Shown: positions 9,233-16,714 of the stretch, in pieces
How positions within the stretch are numbered: the first letter of the stretch is position 1
How the letters are laid out: each line of letters opens with the position of its first letter
From: DATEUP01 sp041485285
Lineage (GTDB): Archaea > Thermoplasmatota > DTKX01 > DATEUP01
Reading direction: 5' to 3'
Assembly: GCA_041485285.1 (NCBI GenBank)
Contig: JBGPJF010000002.1
Location: 1-64,000 of the forward strand
DNA length: 64,000 nt
Translations under genes and position numbers: made by a program
Notes under the pieces: generated by a model
What the model saw: the letters and a program-made list of their open reading frames with translations, nothing else
The model's database searches: none
Told to the model about the DNA's origin: nothing

Positions 9233-10105
9233 TCAGAAGTTCTTGGTGGTGTAGCTGATCACGGAGTCGAACACCCGCTTGCCGTCGCCCCACTCGCCAG
9301 GCGAGCGCCGGTACCAGTCGGGGTGGTTGATGCCGAGGTAGGAGCGCTCGGGGTGCGGCATGATGCCGAACACGTTTCCCGCGGAGTTCGAAAGCGCCGC
9401 GATGGCGCGCGGCGAGCCGTTGGGGTTGAACGGGTAGCCGTCGGGGTTGCCGGTCGAGGGATTCACGTAGCGGAAAATGACGCACCCCTCGTCCTCGAGC
9501 TTGTCGAGCGATTTGTCGGCCGTTTCGGGGGGCAGCGTGAGCTTCCCCTCGCCGTGCGCCGAAGGGATGTAGAGGACTTCGCCTTTCTTGATGGCCCCTG
9601 TGAAGGCGCTCTTCGAGGATTCGCAGCGCAAATAGGTCGGCCGGCACTCGAACCGGTCCGAGTCGTTGACGAAGAGCGCAGCCTGCGGCTCGGGCGCAAG
9701 GGTCGCCCCGTCAAGTTGGGGAAGCAGCCCGAGTTCCACGAGAATCTGGAACCCGTTGCACATGCCGCCGACGGCCTTGCCGGCTTCGACAAACTCCTTG
9801 AGCTCCTTCTTGGCCTCCGCCTTCAGGCGCGCGGCAAAGATCGCGCCGGCGCGGACGTAGTCGCCGGCCGACCAGCCGCCGGGGAAGATGAGCACGTGAA
9901 AGTCCGCGAGGTCGCGCTGCGACCCGACGGACGTGGTCTTGCCGAGGATCTGCTTGAGGTGGACGAGTTCGGCCGCGGTGCCTTCCCGCTCGAAGGCGTC
10001 GAGCATCTCCTGCTCGTTGTTGGTGCCCTCCATCCGGAGGATGCACACGCGGATGTCGGCGGCTTTCAGGCCCGATCCCCGGTGCGAAAACGCGCCCGTG
10101 GGCAT
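9233..10105 (-). CDS. purQ: Phosphoribosylformylglycinamidine synthase, glutaminase subunit PurQ
   Basis: Glutaminase subunit of FGAM synthase, the fourth step of purine synthesis: it releases ammonia from glutamine for the PurL subunit. The class I amidotransferase nucleophile is in GGMCNGFQIL, and the His-Glu pair is in GIMPHPERS near the C terminus. RMEGTNNEQE near the N terminus is the family opening. The start at the Met of MPTGAFSHRG (10105) gives 290 residues; an in-frame GTG-type start further up is open but gives an unusual Arg/Gly/Pro leader. purL and purS are not in this window, so the subunit is encoded apart from its partners here. Confidence 0.93.
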   Translation of the reverse strand: MPTGAFSHRGSGLKAADIRVCILRMEGTNNEQEMLDAFEREGTAAELVHLKQILGKTTSVGSQRDLADFHVLIFPGGWSAGDYVRAGAIFAARLKAEAKKELKEFVEAGKAVGGMCNGFQILVELGLLPQLDGATLAPEPQAALFVNDSDRFECRPTYLRCESSKSAFTGAIKKGEVLYIPSAHGEGKLTLPPETADKSLDKLEDEGCVIFRYVNPSTGNPDGYPFNPNGSPRAIAALSNSAGNVFGIMPHPERSYLGINHPDWYRRSPGEWGDGKRVFDSVISYTTKNF

Positions 10106-10384
10106 TTGAGCCTTGCCGGGAAGTTTGGGGGTACCCAGGGGGAGCGACCCGCCGCGGTGGCTCGCCGGGCGCATTCGCTCGCTTTCGGTGGCTTGCTATG
10201 CGTCAACGGAACCGTCTCGCGGGCGTTTCGATCAAGAGCACAAGGAAACCCCCAGGCCCGCGTAGCGACACCGGCAAGACACCATGAGACAACGTGCGCG
10301 CCGCGTTATGCGACCGCTAATCGTTCGCTCACCCCCCCTTGCGCCTCAAATAGCACGCGGACGTCCTGAGGCTTGAGGAAAACT

Positions 10385-10480
10385 ATGGCGGAATACCAGC
10401 CGCGTTACTTCAAGGCCTCTCCCGGATGGGACAACGTGGAGCGCAGGGAGCGCTCGCGGTCCCGCTCGTGGGGCCTATAG
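10385..10480 (+). CDS. Possible 31-aa basic microprotein
   Basis: ATG preceded by GAGG at 10375-10378 (6-nt spacing) and by an AT-rich CTCAAATAG at about 10345-10353, which lies at a TATA-like distance for an 11-nt leader. It encodes MAEYQPRYFKASPG followed by an Arg/Ser-rich, Trp-containing tail ending RSWGL. No family is recognised. The combination of promoter-like element, Shine-Dalgarno and ATG is the only evidence; conservation is unknown. Confidence 0.35.
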   Translation: MAEYQPRYFKASPGWDNVERRERSRSRSWGL

Positions 10481-10546
10481 GACGCAAATGACACGCAATC
10501 GATGAACTCGTCCCTCTCCTGGCTCGCCTCGTGCGGGCGCGCGGGC

Positions 10547-10609
10547 GGGGGAGCCTGCAACCCACCCCGGTTGTGCCGTGCATCCCAAACCCCGGCACGA
10601 GGCTCCCCC
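10547..10609. repeat. Long imperfect hairpin (10-bp outer stem, 6-bp inner stem)
   Basis: GGGGGAGCCT at 10547-10556 pairs perfectly with AGGCTCCCCC at 10600-10609. Inside, GTGCCG at 10573-10578 pairs with CGGCAC at 10593-10598. It begins 6 nt after the stop of the minus-strand dolichol-kinase-like gene, so a 3'-UTR or terminator role is the simplest reading. No T-run follows on that strand. Confidence 0.55.
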
Positions 10610-10614
10610 GTCCG

Positions 10615-11184
10615 CTACAGTCCCGTAACCGCCGCCAGGGCGGTGAGGCAGAGGACGGGGATGAGGTTCATCAACAGGTTGTCGTCGACCCACCGCGTCC
10701 TGATCGACTCGGCGCCGACGGCGATGGCGGCCCCAAGGGGCACGAAAAGCAGGGGCGTCGTCAGCCCGGCGGCGACAACGCAAACAAGCGCCACACCGCA
10801 CCAAGCTGCACAGCCCACAGCGGGCGCCCACTTCTTCCGCGCCGATGCACGGACCTCGCCGAGGACGGGGTCAACGAGCGTGGTCCCGAGGATGGTGATC
10901 ATCGCGAAGCGCTGTTCAAAAAAGAGCAGGGCCGTTACGTACCCGAGCGCCCCCCAGAAGTACCCCGCGACCCACTTTTTCTCGTAGTCGCGCAGCCCAA
11001 AGAACAGCCAGCCGCGGTGGATGCGGTAGGCCTCGAAGCCCGCAAGCAGGAAGATGCCGAGGGTGGCAATCTGATCACGCGTGAGCTCGACCGCATCGAG
11101 CCGTGGCGGGAGCCAGTAGTAGACCACGAACAGGGAGGACATGGCGTGGAAGCCGCGCCGAAACAGGCGCCGGCGGTCGAGCAC
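10615..11184 (-). CDS. Dolichol/phytol kinase-like (SEC59 family) membrane protein, copy 2
   Basis: A 189-residue protein with about five or six membrane segments. The family signature near the C terminus, WVDDNLLMNLIPVL, matches the DDN-[LTI]-x-P-L pattern of SEC59/COG0170 polyprenol kinases, which use CTP to phosphorylate dolichol, phytol or similar lipids. The internal motif reads LGTTLVDPVLG, where its neighbour has GVCLGDPAIG; the Gly before Asp-Pro is thus replaced by Val. It is transcribed after the paralogous gene with 79 nt between them and starts with GTG. A role in isoprenoid-alcohol phosphorylation for lipids or glycan carriers is inferred. The altered motif leaves activity uncertain. 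Confidence 0.7.
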   Translation of the reverse strand: MLDRRRLFRRGFHAMSSLFVVYYWLPPRLDAVELTRDQIATLGIFLLAGFEAYRIHRGWLFFGLRDYEKKWVAGYFWGALGYVTALLFFEQRFAMITILGTTLVDPVLGEVRASARKKWAPAVGCAAWCGVALVCVVAAGLTTPLLFVPLGAAIAVGAESIRTRWVDDNLLMNLIPVLCLTALAAVTGL

Positions 11185-11263
11185 CTTCGAGGATCGCCGC
11201 AGGCAGGGATAACGTTGGCGGAGCCCGTCTCGGCCGTGGAGGGTCCCCAGCGCGGCGCCTCTG

Positions 11264-11833
11264 TTAGAGCCCGAGCAGGCGGGCGGCTGCGGTCATCGCA
11301 ACGAGCGGGGCGAGGTTCATCGTGAAGTCGTCGTCGAGGAAGGGCAGCCGCAGGGGCTCCACCGACACGGCCACGGTGGCCCCGAGCACGAGGAGGCCGA
11401 CCGACACGGGCAGGGTCAACGCGAAGCAGGCGGCGGCGGCTGCCGCGACCCACACCACAAAACCCACGGCACCCGCCCACCGCTTGTGCCGGGTCGCGCG
11501 GGCGAGCCCGATGGCGGGGTCGCCGAGGCAAACGCCGAGGATCGTCACGATGGCGAAGCGCGGCGGGAAGAACACGAGGGCGATGCAACAGCCCAAGCCG
11601 AGCCAGTAGTAGGCCGCGGGGCGCTTCATTTCGTAGTCGCGGAAAAGGGAGAACGACCCGCCGGCCTTGAGCCGCCACGCTTCGGCGACGGTCACGACCC
11701 CTGCAAGGAGGAGGGCGCCGTGGGCCCTGGCGATGCCGAGCACGGGCAGCGGGTCGGGGACCAGGTAGTACAACAGCGAGAGCGCCAGGGAAACATGGAT
11801 GGCGCGCCGCAGGACGGCTGCCCGCTTTGCCAC
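11264..11833 (-). CDS. Dolichol/phytol kinase-like (SEC59 family) membrane protein, copy 1
   Basis: A 189-residue paralogue, identical in length and topology to its downstream neighbour: several hydrophobic helices, the GDP motif in GVCLGDPAIGLARA, and a C-terminal FLDDDFTMNLAPLV matching the SEC59 DD-N pattern with a shifted Asn. Members phosphorylate polyprenols with CTP on the membrane. Shared stretches such as FRDYEMK / LRDYEKK and RFAIVTILG / RFAMITILG show that the two genes arose by tandem duplication. GTG start; it diverges from the RNase P4 gene. Possible roles are dolichol phosphate supply for N-glycosylation or geranylgeraniol salvage (inference). Confidence 0.75.
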   Translation of the reverse strand: MAKRAAVLRRAIHVSLALSLLYYLVPDPLPVLGIARAHGALLLAGVVTVAEAWRLKAGGSFSLFRDYEMKRPAAYYWLGLGCCIALVFFPPRFAIVTILGVCLGDPAIGLARATRHKRWAGAVGFVVWVAAAAAACFALTLPVSVGLLVLGATVAVSVEPLRLPFLDDDFTMNLAPLVAMTAAARLLGL

Positions 11834-11891
11834 GGTTCCCCGAGCGGTGGGCGCGCATAAACGCTCTTACGCGGCTGGTCGGACGTCAACG

Positions 11892-11899
11892 CATAAATG
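11892..11899 (+). promoter_or_regulatory. TATA box of the RNase P4/YhbY operon
   Basis: CATAAATG is AT-rich in a GC-rich divergent intergenic stretch. Its centre is about 26-28 nt before the GTG at 11923, so a leaderless transcript is predicted. Confidence 0.5.
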
Positions 11900-11922
11900 G
11901 GAAGCGGGCCATCGGCGCGGCT

Positions 11923-12279
11923 GTGGAGCGGCGGGGCCGGGGCCGGCGTTCGAAGGAGGTGGACGCAATCGCGCGGGAGCGTGTCGTGATCCTCCTTGAC
12001 GAGGCGCGCAAGGCCGCGGGCGCGGGCAATGGCGCGCGCGCCAAGCGGTATGTGTTCCTCGCCCGAAGGCTGGGGATGCGCTACAACGTGTCGATGCCCA
12101 GCCCGCACCGGAGGTGGCTGTGTGCCGCTTGCGGGGCGTACTTGGTGCCCGGAAAAAACGCGAGTGTGCGGCTGCGCCCGCAGCGAATTGTGATCCGGTG
12201 CCTCGAGTGCCAAGCGGTCAAGCGCGTGGGGCGCGGGGCGGCAGGGCGCGCGGCAAGCGCGGGGGGCGGGCGCAAATGA
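11923..12279 (+). CDS. rnp4: Ribonuclease P protein component 4 (Rpp21/Rpr2)
   Basis: Protein subunit of archaeal RNase P, which matures tRNA 5' ends. The 118-residue protein has the N-terminal helical part (DAIARERVVILLDEA..., KRYVFLARRLGMRYN) and the zinc ribbon with WLCAACGAYLVPG and VIRCLECQAVKR, giving four Cys in two CxxC pairs. RLRPQRIVIR lies between them as in Rpp21. The GTG at 11923 is preferred because the TATA box at 11892 predicts transcription starting there; the frame stays open to 11827 but that would overlap the divergent gene. Its stop overlaps the next start (ATGA), so the two are translationally coupled. Confidence 0.9.
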   Translation: MERRGRGRRSKEVDAIARERVVILLDEARKAAGAGNGARAKRYVFLARRLGMRYNVSMPSPHRRWLCAACGAYLVPGKNASVRLRPQRIVIRCLECQAVKRVGRGAAGRAASAGGGRK

Positions 12280-12629
12280 AAGGACGGCGGGGAAAGGAGC
12301 TGCGCGCGGCGGGCCAGAAGCTCACCGCGACGCTGTTTGTGGGGGAAGGCGGCGTGACGGCCGCGGTTGCCTCCGAAGCGGCCGGCCAGCTCAAGGCGCG
12401 CGAGCTTGTGAAGGCGAAGGTGTCGGGCGCCGCGGCCGACGCGAAGGGGATGAAGACCGTGGGAGAGGAGCTCGCGGCGATGGCCGGGGCGGAGCTCGTC
12501 GAAGTGCGGGGGCGCACCGCGCTCATCGCGAGGAAGGCGCGGGCGTCGAGCGAACCTCCGCGGGCGCAGCCGGAGGCTCCTCGGGCCCGTCGCCCGTCCG
12601 GCGCCGTCGGAGCGCGACGCAGGCCATAG
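12276..12629 (+). CDS. YhbY/CRS1-type (CRM domain) RNA-binding protein with C-terminal extension
   Basis: A 117-residue protein. Residues 1-90 match the CRM/YhbY domain: LRAAGQKLTATLFVGEGGVT, then KARELVKAKVSG, then ELAAMAGAELVEVRGRTALIARK. YhbY proteins bind pre-50S particles or structured RNA, and archaeal members are often next to RNase P4, as here with a 4-nt ATGA overlap. The domain ends near residue 88. The remaining Pro/Arg/Ala-rich tail (about 29 residues) lies in a stretch that also encodes the C terminus of the convergent surface protein, so the tail is probably an overprinted read-through. Confidence 0.85.
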   Translation: MKGRRGKELRAAGQKLTATLFVGEGGVTAAVASEAAGQLKARELVKAKVSGAAADAKGMKTVGEELAAMAGAELVEVRGRTALIARKARASSEPPRAQPEAPRARRPSGAVGARRRP

Positions 12630-15600
12630 CCACGCCCCCGACGGGGAGCACGATGTCCTGGAACTCGGGGATCGTGTTTGGCAGCGCGCGCGTGTTGTTC
12701 GTGGTGTTCTGGAACATGTCGTCGGCGTCAGGGTAGCGCCCCCATGTCCCGTTAGCGGTCGAGCGCGGCATCTCGATGTCGTCCATGTACGTGTTGTTGA
12801 GGCGCCCTTTGTAATCGGTGCCGACGGTGCAGTTGCTGCACCACAGCGCCACGTGATACCGCGTCTGGGCGGTGGAGAGCGGGACGGAGATGTTGATCGC
12901 CGCGAAGCCAGCACCACTGGTGCTTCCCGAAAGGACTACGACGGATACTGTGGTATGGCCGTTTCCCTGAGAGTTCGTGGAATAGACCTCGATGCCGATC
13001 GTTGACGGGGCGGTGAGGTTCGTCGTGGAGCCGTGCGTTGCGTAGACCTCGACCCACGAGCCGATGTTGCTCACCTCATTGATGATGAGGTTATTCTGGC
13101 CTGACGGGTCGGTTCCCGTGTCGTTGGGGGGTACCGCGTTGTTGTCCGCGCGCGTGTTGTTCGTGGTGTTGCGCGCGGTCACGTTTCCGTCCGGGTACTT
13201 CCCCCAGGACCCGTTGAGGGTGAACCGCGGCATCTGCAGGAAGTCCATGTACGTGTCGTTGTTCGTCCCCGTGGCGCCGCGCCCCGCCGTGCAGTTGTTG
13301 CACCATAGGCCGATGTAATACTTCGTCGTGGCCGTGGAGAGCGGGACGGAGAAGTTGTAGGCCGTGAACCCCTCGGCGTTCGTGCTGCCCGTGAGGTCGC
13401 GGATGGCTTCGACCTTGAGGTTGCCACCCTGGTTGTTCGTGCGGTAGACGGCGAACCCAAGCTGGGAGGGGCTCGTCAAGTTGGTCACGGCCCCGCCCGT
13501 GTCCCAGAATTCCACGAAGCCGCTCGCGAAGTTGACTTCGTTGATGACCATGTCGTTGGTCCCGCGGAAGCCGCCGCCTGCCGGGACGACGTGGACGGGG
13601 GTGCGGTTGCCGGGGGCGCCGTAGCGGACATCCACGATGCCCGTCGCGCGCACGCCAAAGATGTCGGCGGCCGAGCTGTTGAGGAACGCCGACTTGGAGG
13701 CGCCGCCTGAAAGGTCGACGGTGACGAGCCCGTAGAAGCTTTCGCCGGGCGACAGGAGGAGGGCGTTGTAGGGGACAAGCCGCGCCACCTGGCCCGGCTC
13801 CAGGGTGGACTCGGCGACGGCGCCGGCCGAGAGGTCGGTGCCGTCGAGGGCCCCGCGGGTCCCGCCGTCGCGGTAGAGGGCGACGCGGGTGATGTCGCCC
13901 TGCGCCACGCCCGAGAAGCGGACGAGGAGGGCCGAAAGCTGCGCGACGCGCGAGTTCGACGCCGACGAGGAAAGGGACACGGCAAGCGCAGGAGCATTGG
14001 TGTCGCCCCAGAACGCGGTGAGGCTGACCGGCGCGCTCTCGTTGAACGCGAGGGCCTGGCCGTCGCCGCGGACCCCGCTCGTCGCGGGGCCAAACAGGTC
14101 GAACGCGCTGGCGCGGTTGGAGAATGCGTACGCGTAACGGACGCGCCCGCAGGCGGAGGGGCACAGGTCCAGCGATGCGAGCTGGGCTTCCATCTTCGAA
14201 GAGGAGAGGCCGACGGCGACGGGCTTATTGGAGGTGTTGAAGGCCTTGGCCGCATCGTCCCACGCGGAGACGGAGGTCGCCGCAAGGCGCGGTGCGCGCC
14301 CCATCGCGCCCCCGCTGCCGACGACCTGGACGATCGCGTCGATGCCCATTCCCGGCAGCCCGAGCCAGCCGGTAAGCGCGTTCATGTCGCTGTCGACGTA
14401 GATCGTGGCCAAGTTCCCGTCGACGCCCTGGGCTCCAGGCGCGCCGCCGCCGCCGTTGCCGCCGCTGGCCGGCTGCGAGGGCGAGGGGTACGCAGGGGCC
14501 GTGGGCAGGCGGGCGGGGAAGATGGAGCCGTCGACGGAGAGGTAGAACGAGACCTCGCCGGGCCCGGTGTTGACATCGGAAAGCGCTTCGCGGATGTCGA
14601 TACTCTGGTCGGTGGGTCCGGGGGGCGGCGTGGCGTTGATGGGCGTCGGCGCCATCCCCACGAGGAGGTCATCGTCGGCGTCGGTCGAAGGGGGCCGCAG
14701 CGGCGCCCAGTCGGCGAACGCGCCGTCGATGACGATCCGTTCTGGCGCCGCAGTGACGTACGCGCGCTCGAAGGCGGTTGGCGGGAACACGGAGCCGTGG
14801 CCCGAGGTGCCGGCGGCGGGCGGCCCCGTCAGCACGAACTGCGAGCCGTTCAGGGAAACGCGCAAGGTGGCGGCGCCCGGCGCGCCGGTGGCGCGGCCGA
14901 ACACGGTGATGTTGAGCGCGGGGCCGCCGGGGTCGAACACGAGCGGCCCGCTGTCGGTGAAGTCGACACGGACGGTCTCGCCGACCCCCGCGGAGCGGTT
15001 CACGGTCTGGTTGCGCGCGCCCACATTGGCGTGGGTGATGAGCACGCCGCCGCCGCCCGACCCGTCCACGGAGAGCACGAGGGAAGCGAGCGTGATGTTC
15101 TGGTGGAGCGCGTGCCCCTCGGCCGAAAGCAGGAGGCTTTCGCGGTCGGACGGGAGCACCGTCGCGTTCGTCCGCGTTTGCGACACGACAAGGACGCCGG
15201 GCCGCGAAGAGAACACGGCGTCGCCGAGGTCGGCAAGCCCGTTCGAGTCGAGGGCCTCGACGAGGAGGAACGGGGGAAGAGCCGACGAGCGCGGGCCGAG
15301 GCTCGAAAGGGGCACGCTCCCCTCGATCTGGTTCCCGCGGGCGACCGCACGCACGAACCCGGCCGATTCGAAGAGCGAGCCGTCGGTGTTGTCCTGCGAG
15401 AAGGCGGGGAACACCTTGAGCGTGGACGCGCGCGCCCCGTTGTCGTAGCCGCTGATTTCGATGAGCAGTTCGGAGCCGAGCCCGTAGCCGAGGAAGCCGG
15501 TGGCCTGCGAGCGGTCGCGGTCGATGAAGAGCCGGAACATCTCGGCGGCCTTCGGCCCGCCGCCGGAGCCGAAGGGCCGCCCTCCTTGCGAGACCTGGAT

Positions 15601-16302
15601 GTAGAAGAACAGGTCGCGGTCGCTCTGGACCGCCGTGAACGCAACGAGGTTGATGTCGGGGTTGGCGCGCGCGTCGTCCGGAGAATCGGGCACGACGGGG
15701 ACGCCCGCCCAGTCGCCGAAGTTGCCGTCGACGACGATCGGCGGCTGCGGGAAAATTCCGGAGATGAAGAGGGGGGCAACGAGCGTGATCCCGAACACGA
15801 GGAGCGCGAGGAGGATGGCCATCCAGCGCGTGGAGCGGCGGCGGCGGTCCTGAATCCTCTGGGTCATCAGCGTGCCGTTGACACGGCCGCCGTTCACGCG
15901 GCTGCCGTTGACGCGCCCTCCATTCACGCGTCCGCCGTTGATCTGTCCCCCGTTGATCCGCCCGCCGTTGACTCGCCCGCCATTGATCCGGCCGCCGTTC
16001 ACGCGGCCCCCGTTCACGCGCCCGCTGCCGTTCGTGAGGCCCGGCGATACGAGGAAACCCGGCCCCTCGCGCGCGCCGGAACGGTGGTTGCGCCCGAAGG
16101 CCGCCGCCTTTGACGCGGGGCCACTTCCGTTCGTGAGGCCCTTGTGCTTCGACAGGCCCAACTGCGCGTCGCCCTCGTCAATCGCGCCGGGCGTGGCCTC
16201 CAACGGCGCCGGCTCGATTCCTCCTGCATCCGCGGCCGGCGGCCCGAGCGGCGCATCGTCAAGGGAGGGCGCCTCGGCAGGCCCTGGCTCGAGCGGTTTC
16301 AA
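12523..16302 (-). CDS. Giant membrane/surface protein: Asn-Gly repeat array, TM helix, two DOMON/CBM9-like and two lamin-tail-like domains, PEF sorting signal
   Basis: A 1,259-residue protein. Residues 1-55 are acidic and Pro-rich. GLTNGSG occurs at 55 and 88, then ten pentapeptide units of the form G-R-V/I-N-G fill 94-143. QDRRRRSTRW precedes a transmembrane helix at about 159-183, so by the positive-inside rule the repeat array should face the cytoplasm. Outside are two DGxxxDW modules (DGNFGDWAG near 192, DGAFADWAP near 535) like CBM9/DOMON domains, and two copies of a lamin-tail-like domain opening with VINEVNF and IINEVSN near 955 and 1090. The C terminus has NTIPEFQDIVLPVGG, a hydrophobic stretch and RRRR, the layout of an archaeosortase PEF signal, but followed by 24 extra residues. 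TTG start; true N terminus uncertain. Confidence 0.85.
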   Translation of the reverse strand: MKPLEPGPAEAPSLDDAPLGPPAADAGGIEPAPLEATPGAIDEGDAQLGLSKHKGLTNGSGPASKAAAFGRNHRSGAREGPGFLVSPGLTNGSGRVNGGRVNGGRINGGRVNGGRINGGQINGGRVNGGRVNGSRVNGGRVNGTLMTQRIQDRRRRSTRWMAILLALLVFGITLVAPLFISGIFPQPPIVVDGNFGDWAGVPVVPDSPDDARANPDINLVAFTAVQSDRDLFFYIQVSQGGRPFGSGGGPKAAEMFRLFIDRDRSQATGFLGYGLGSELLIEISGYDNGARASTLKVFPAFSQDNTDGSLFESAGFVRAVARGNQIEGSVPLSSLGPRSSALPPFLLVEALDSNGLADLGDAVFSSRPGVLVVSQTRTNATVLPSDRESLLLSAEGHALHQNITLASLVLSVDGSGGGGVLITHANVGARNQTVNRSAGVGETVRVDFTDSGPLVFDPGGPALNITVFGRATGAPGAATLRVSLNGSQFVLTGPPAAGTSGHGSVFPPTAFERAYVTAAPERIVIDGAFADWAPLRPPSTDADDDLLVGMAPTPINATPPPGPTDQSIDIREALSDVNTGPGEVSFYLSVDGSIFPARLPTAPAYPSPSQPASGGNGGGGAPGAQGVDGNLATIYVDSDMNALTGWLGLPGMGIDAIVQVVGSGGAMGRAPRLAATSVSAWDDAAKAFNTSNKPVAVGLSSSKMEAQLASLDLCPSACGRVRYAYAFSNRASAFDLFGPATSGVRGDGQALAFNESAPVSLTAFWGDTNAPALAVSLSSSASNSRVAQLSALLVRFSGVAQGDITRVALYRDGGTRGALDGTDLSAGAVAESTLEPGQVARLVPYNALLLSPGESFYGLVTVDLSGGASKSAFLNSSAADIFGVRATGIVDVRYGAPGNRTPVHVVPAGGGFRGTNDMVINEVNFASGFVEFWDTGGAVTNLTSPSQLGFAVYRTNNQGGNLKVEAIRDLTGSTNAEGFTAYNFSVPLSTATTKYYIGLWCNNCTAGRGATGTNNDTYMDFLQMPRFTLNGSWGKYPDGNVTARNTTNNTRADNNAVPPNDTGTDPSGQNNLIINEVSNIGSWVEVYATHGSTTNLTAPSTIGIEVYSTNSQGNGHTTVSVVVLSGSTSGAGFAAINISVPLSTAQTRYHVALWCSNCTVGTDYKGRLNNTYMDDIEMPRSTANGTWGRYPDADDMFQNTTNNTRALPNTIPEFQDIVLPVGGVAMACVALRRRRTGDGPEEPPAAPAEVRSTPAPSSR
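15874..16023 (-). repeat. Ten tandem 15-bp repeats encoding G-[RQ]-[VI]-N-G
   Basis: Ten contiguous in-frame 15-bp units encode residues 94-143 of the giant surface protein. Units are GRVNG (six), GRING (two), GQING and SRVNG. Third positions vary between units, so the peptide is conserved beyond the DNA, which suggests selection on the protein rather than recent slippage alone. Confidence 0.9.
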
Positions 16303-16714
16303 CGCTTCGAGGTGCCGGGCCCCACGCTCGTGCGCGCCCGCGCGAGCCCTCTTTCCAAACGGCCACCCAGGAGTGCGAACTATGGAGCCAGCCCCCTAAC
16401 CACTGAATCTCGGCGCCGCTCCTCCTTTAAGCACGCTGGCTGAGCGCTACGCGCTGAGAATACCCGCCCATACTGGCCCCCCTGGACGTGGGCCGCGCTG
16501 CTCCGCTGACCGCCCAAGGTGCATCCCACGCGCCCCTTGCCGGGGGGGCGCGTCCCGCCGCGCCCACCGTGGCCAGGATGATAAAAGGCCGCGCTCGGGG
16601 GCCCGTCCACCGGAAAGGTCGCATATCCTGAGAATGAGCGCGACTGGCTATCGTTTCGAAAGGCGGCGCTCCAAGCCTTAATGCCAGGGGGAGCGAATAG
16701 TCTGGCTGGCCCGC
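16303..16714. other. 412-bp divergent intergenic region
   Basis: Lies between the divergent surface-protein and dehydrogenase-like genes. A minus-strand TATA-like element (CTTAAAG on that strand) with GGAGG next to it lies at about 16421-16430, but no start codon follows at normal spacing. On the plus strand a GATAAAAGG lies at about 16576-16584 and CCTTAATG at about 16676-16683, the latter at the right distance for the gene at 16715. GGCTGAGCGC... around 16437-16453 can fold into a small hairpin. No RNA gene was recognised. Confidence 0.4.

Larger units (their letters stand above)
10106..10614. other. Intergenic region upstream of purQ: promoter area, one possible microgene, one hairpin
   Basis: Between the purQ start and the end of the next minus-strand gene there are 509 bp without a conventional gene. 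The only supported items are a possible 31-codon ORF (10385-10480) and a large inverted repeat (10547-10609). No tRNA or other known RNA was recognised. Confidence 0.5.

Noticed and set aside
10547..10609. Considered as a tRNA or SRP-type RNA because of its nested stems.
   Set aside because: No T-arm, anticodon loop or SRP helix 8 motif; kept only as a repeat.
11827..11922. Upstream extension of the RNase P4 frame to 11827.
   Set aside because: It would overlap the divergent SEC59-like start, while a TATA box at 11892 supports a start at 11923.
15874..16023. Considered as a CRISPR-like or IS-associated repeat.
   Set aside because: Units are contiguous, 15 bp, in frame and coding; no spacers or terminal inverted repeats.
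16570..16660. Possible C/D-box RNA: GATGATA and CTGA elements flanking a guide-like segment.
   Set aside because: The elements do not stand next to a proper closing stem, and GATAAAAGG reads better as a TATA-like box.
16634..16681. A 15-codon ORF (MSATGYRFERRRSKP) upstream of the dehydrogenase-like gene.
   Set aside because: No Shine-Dalgarno and poor TATA spacing; too short for support by sequence alone.
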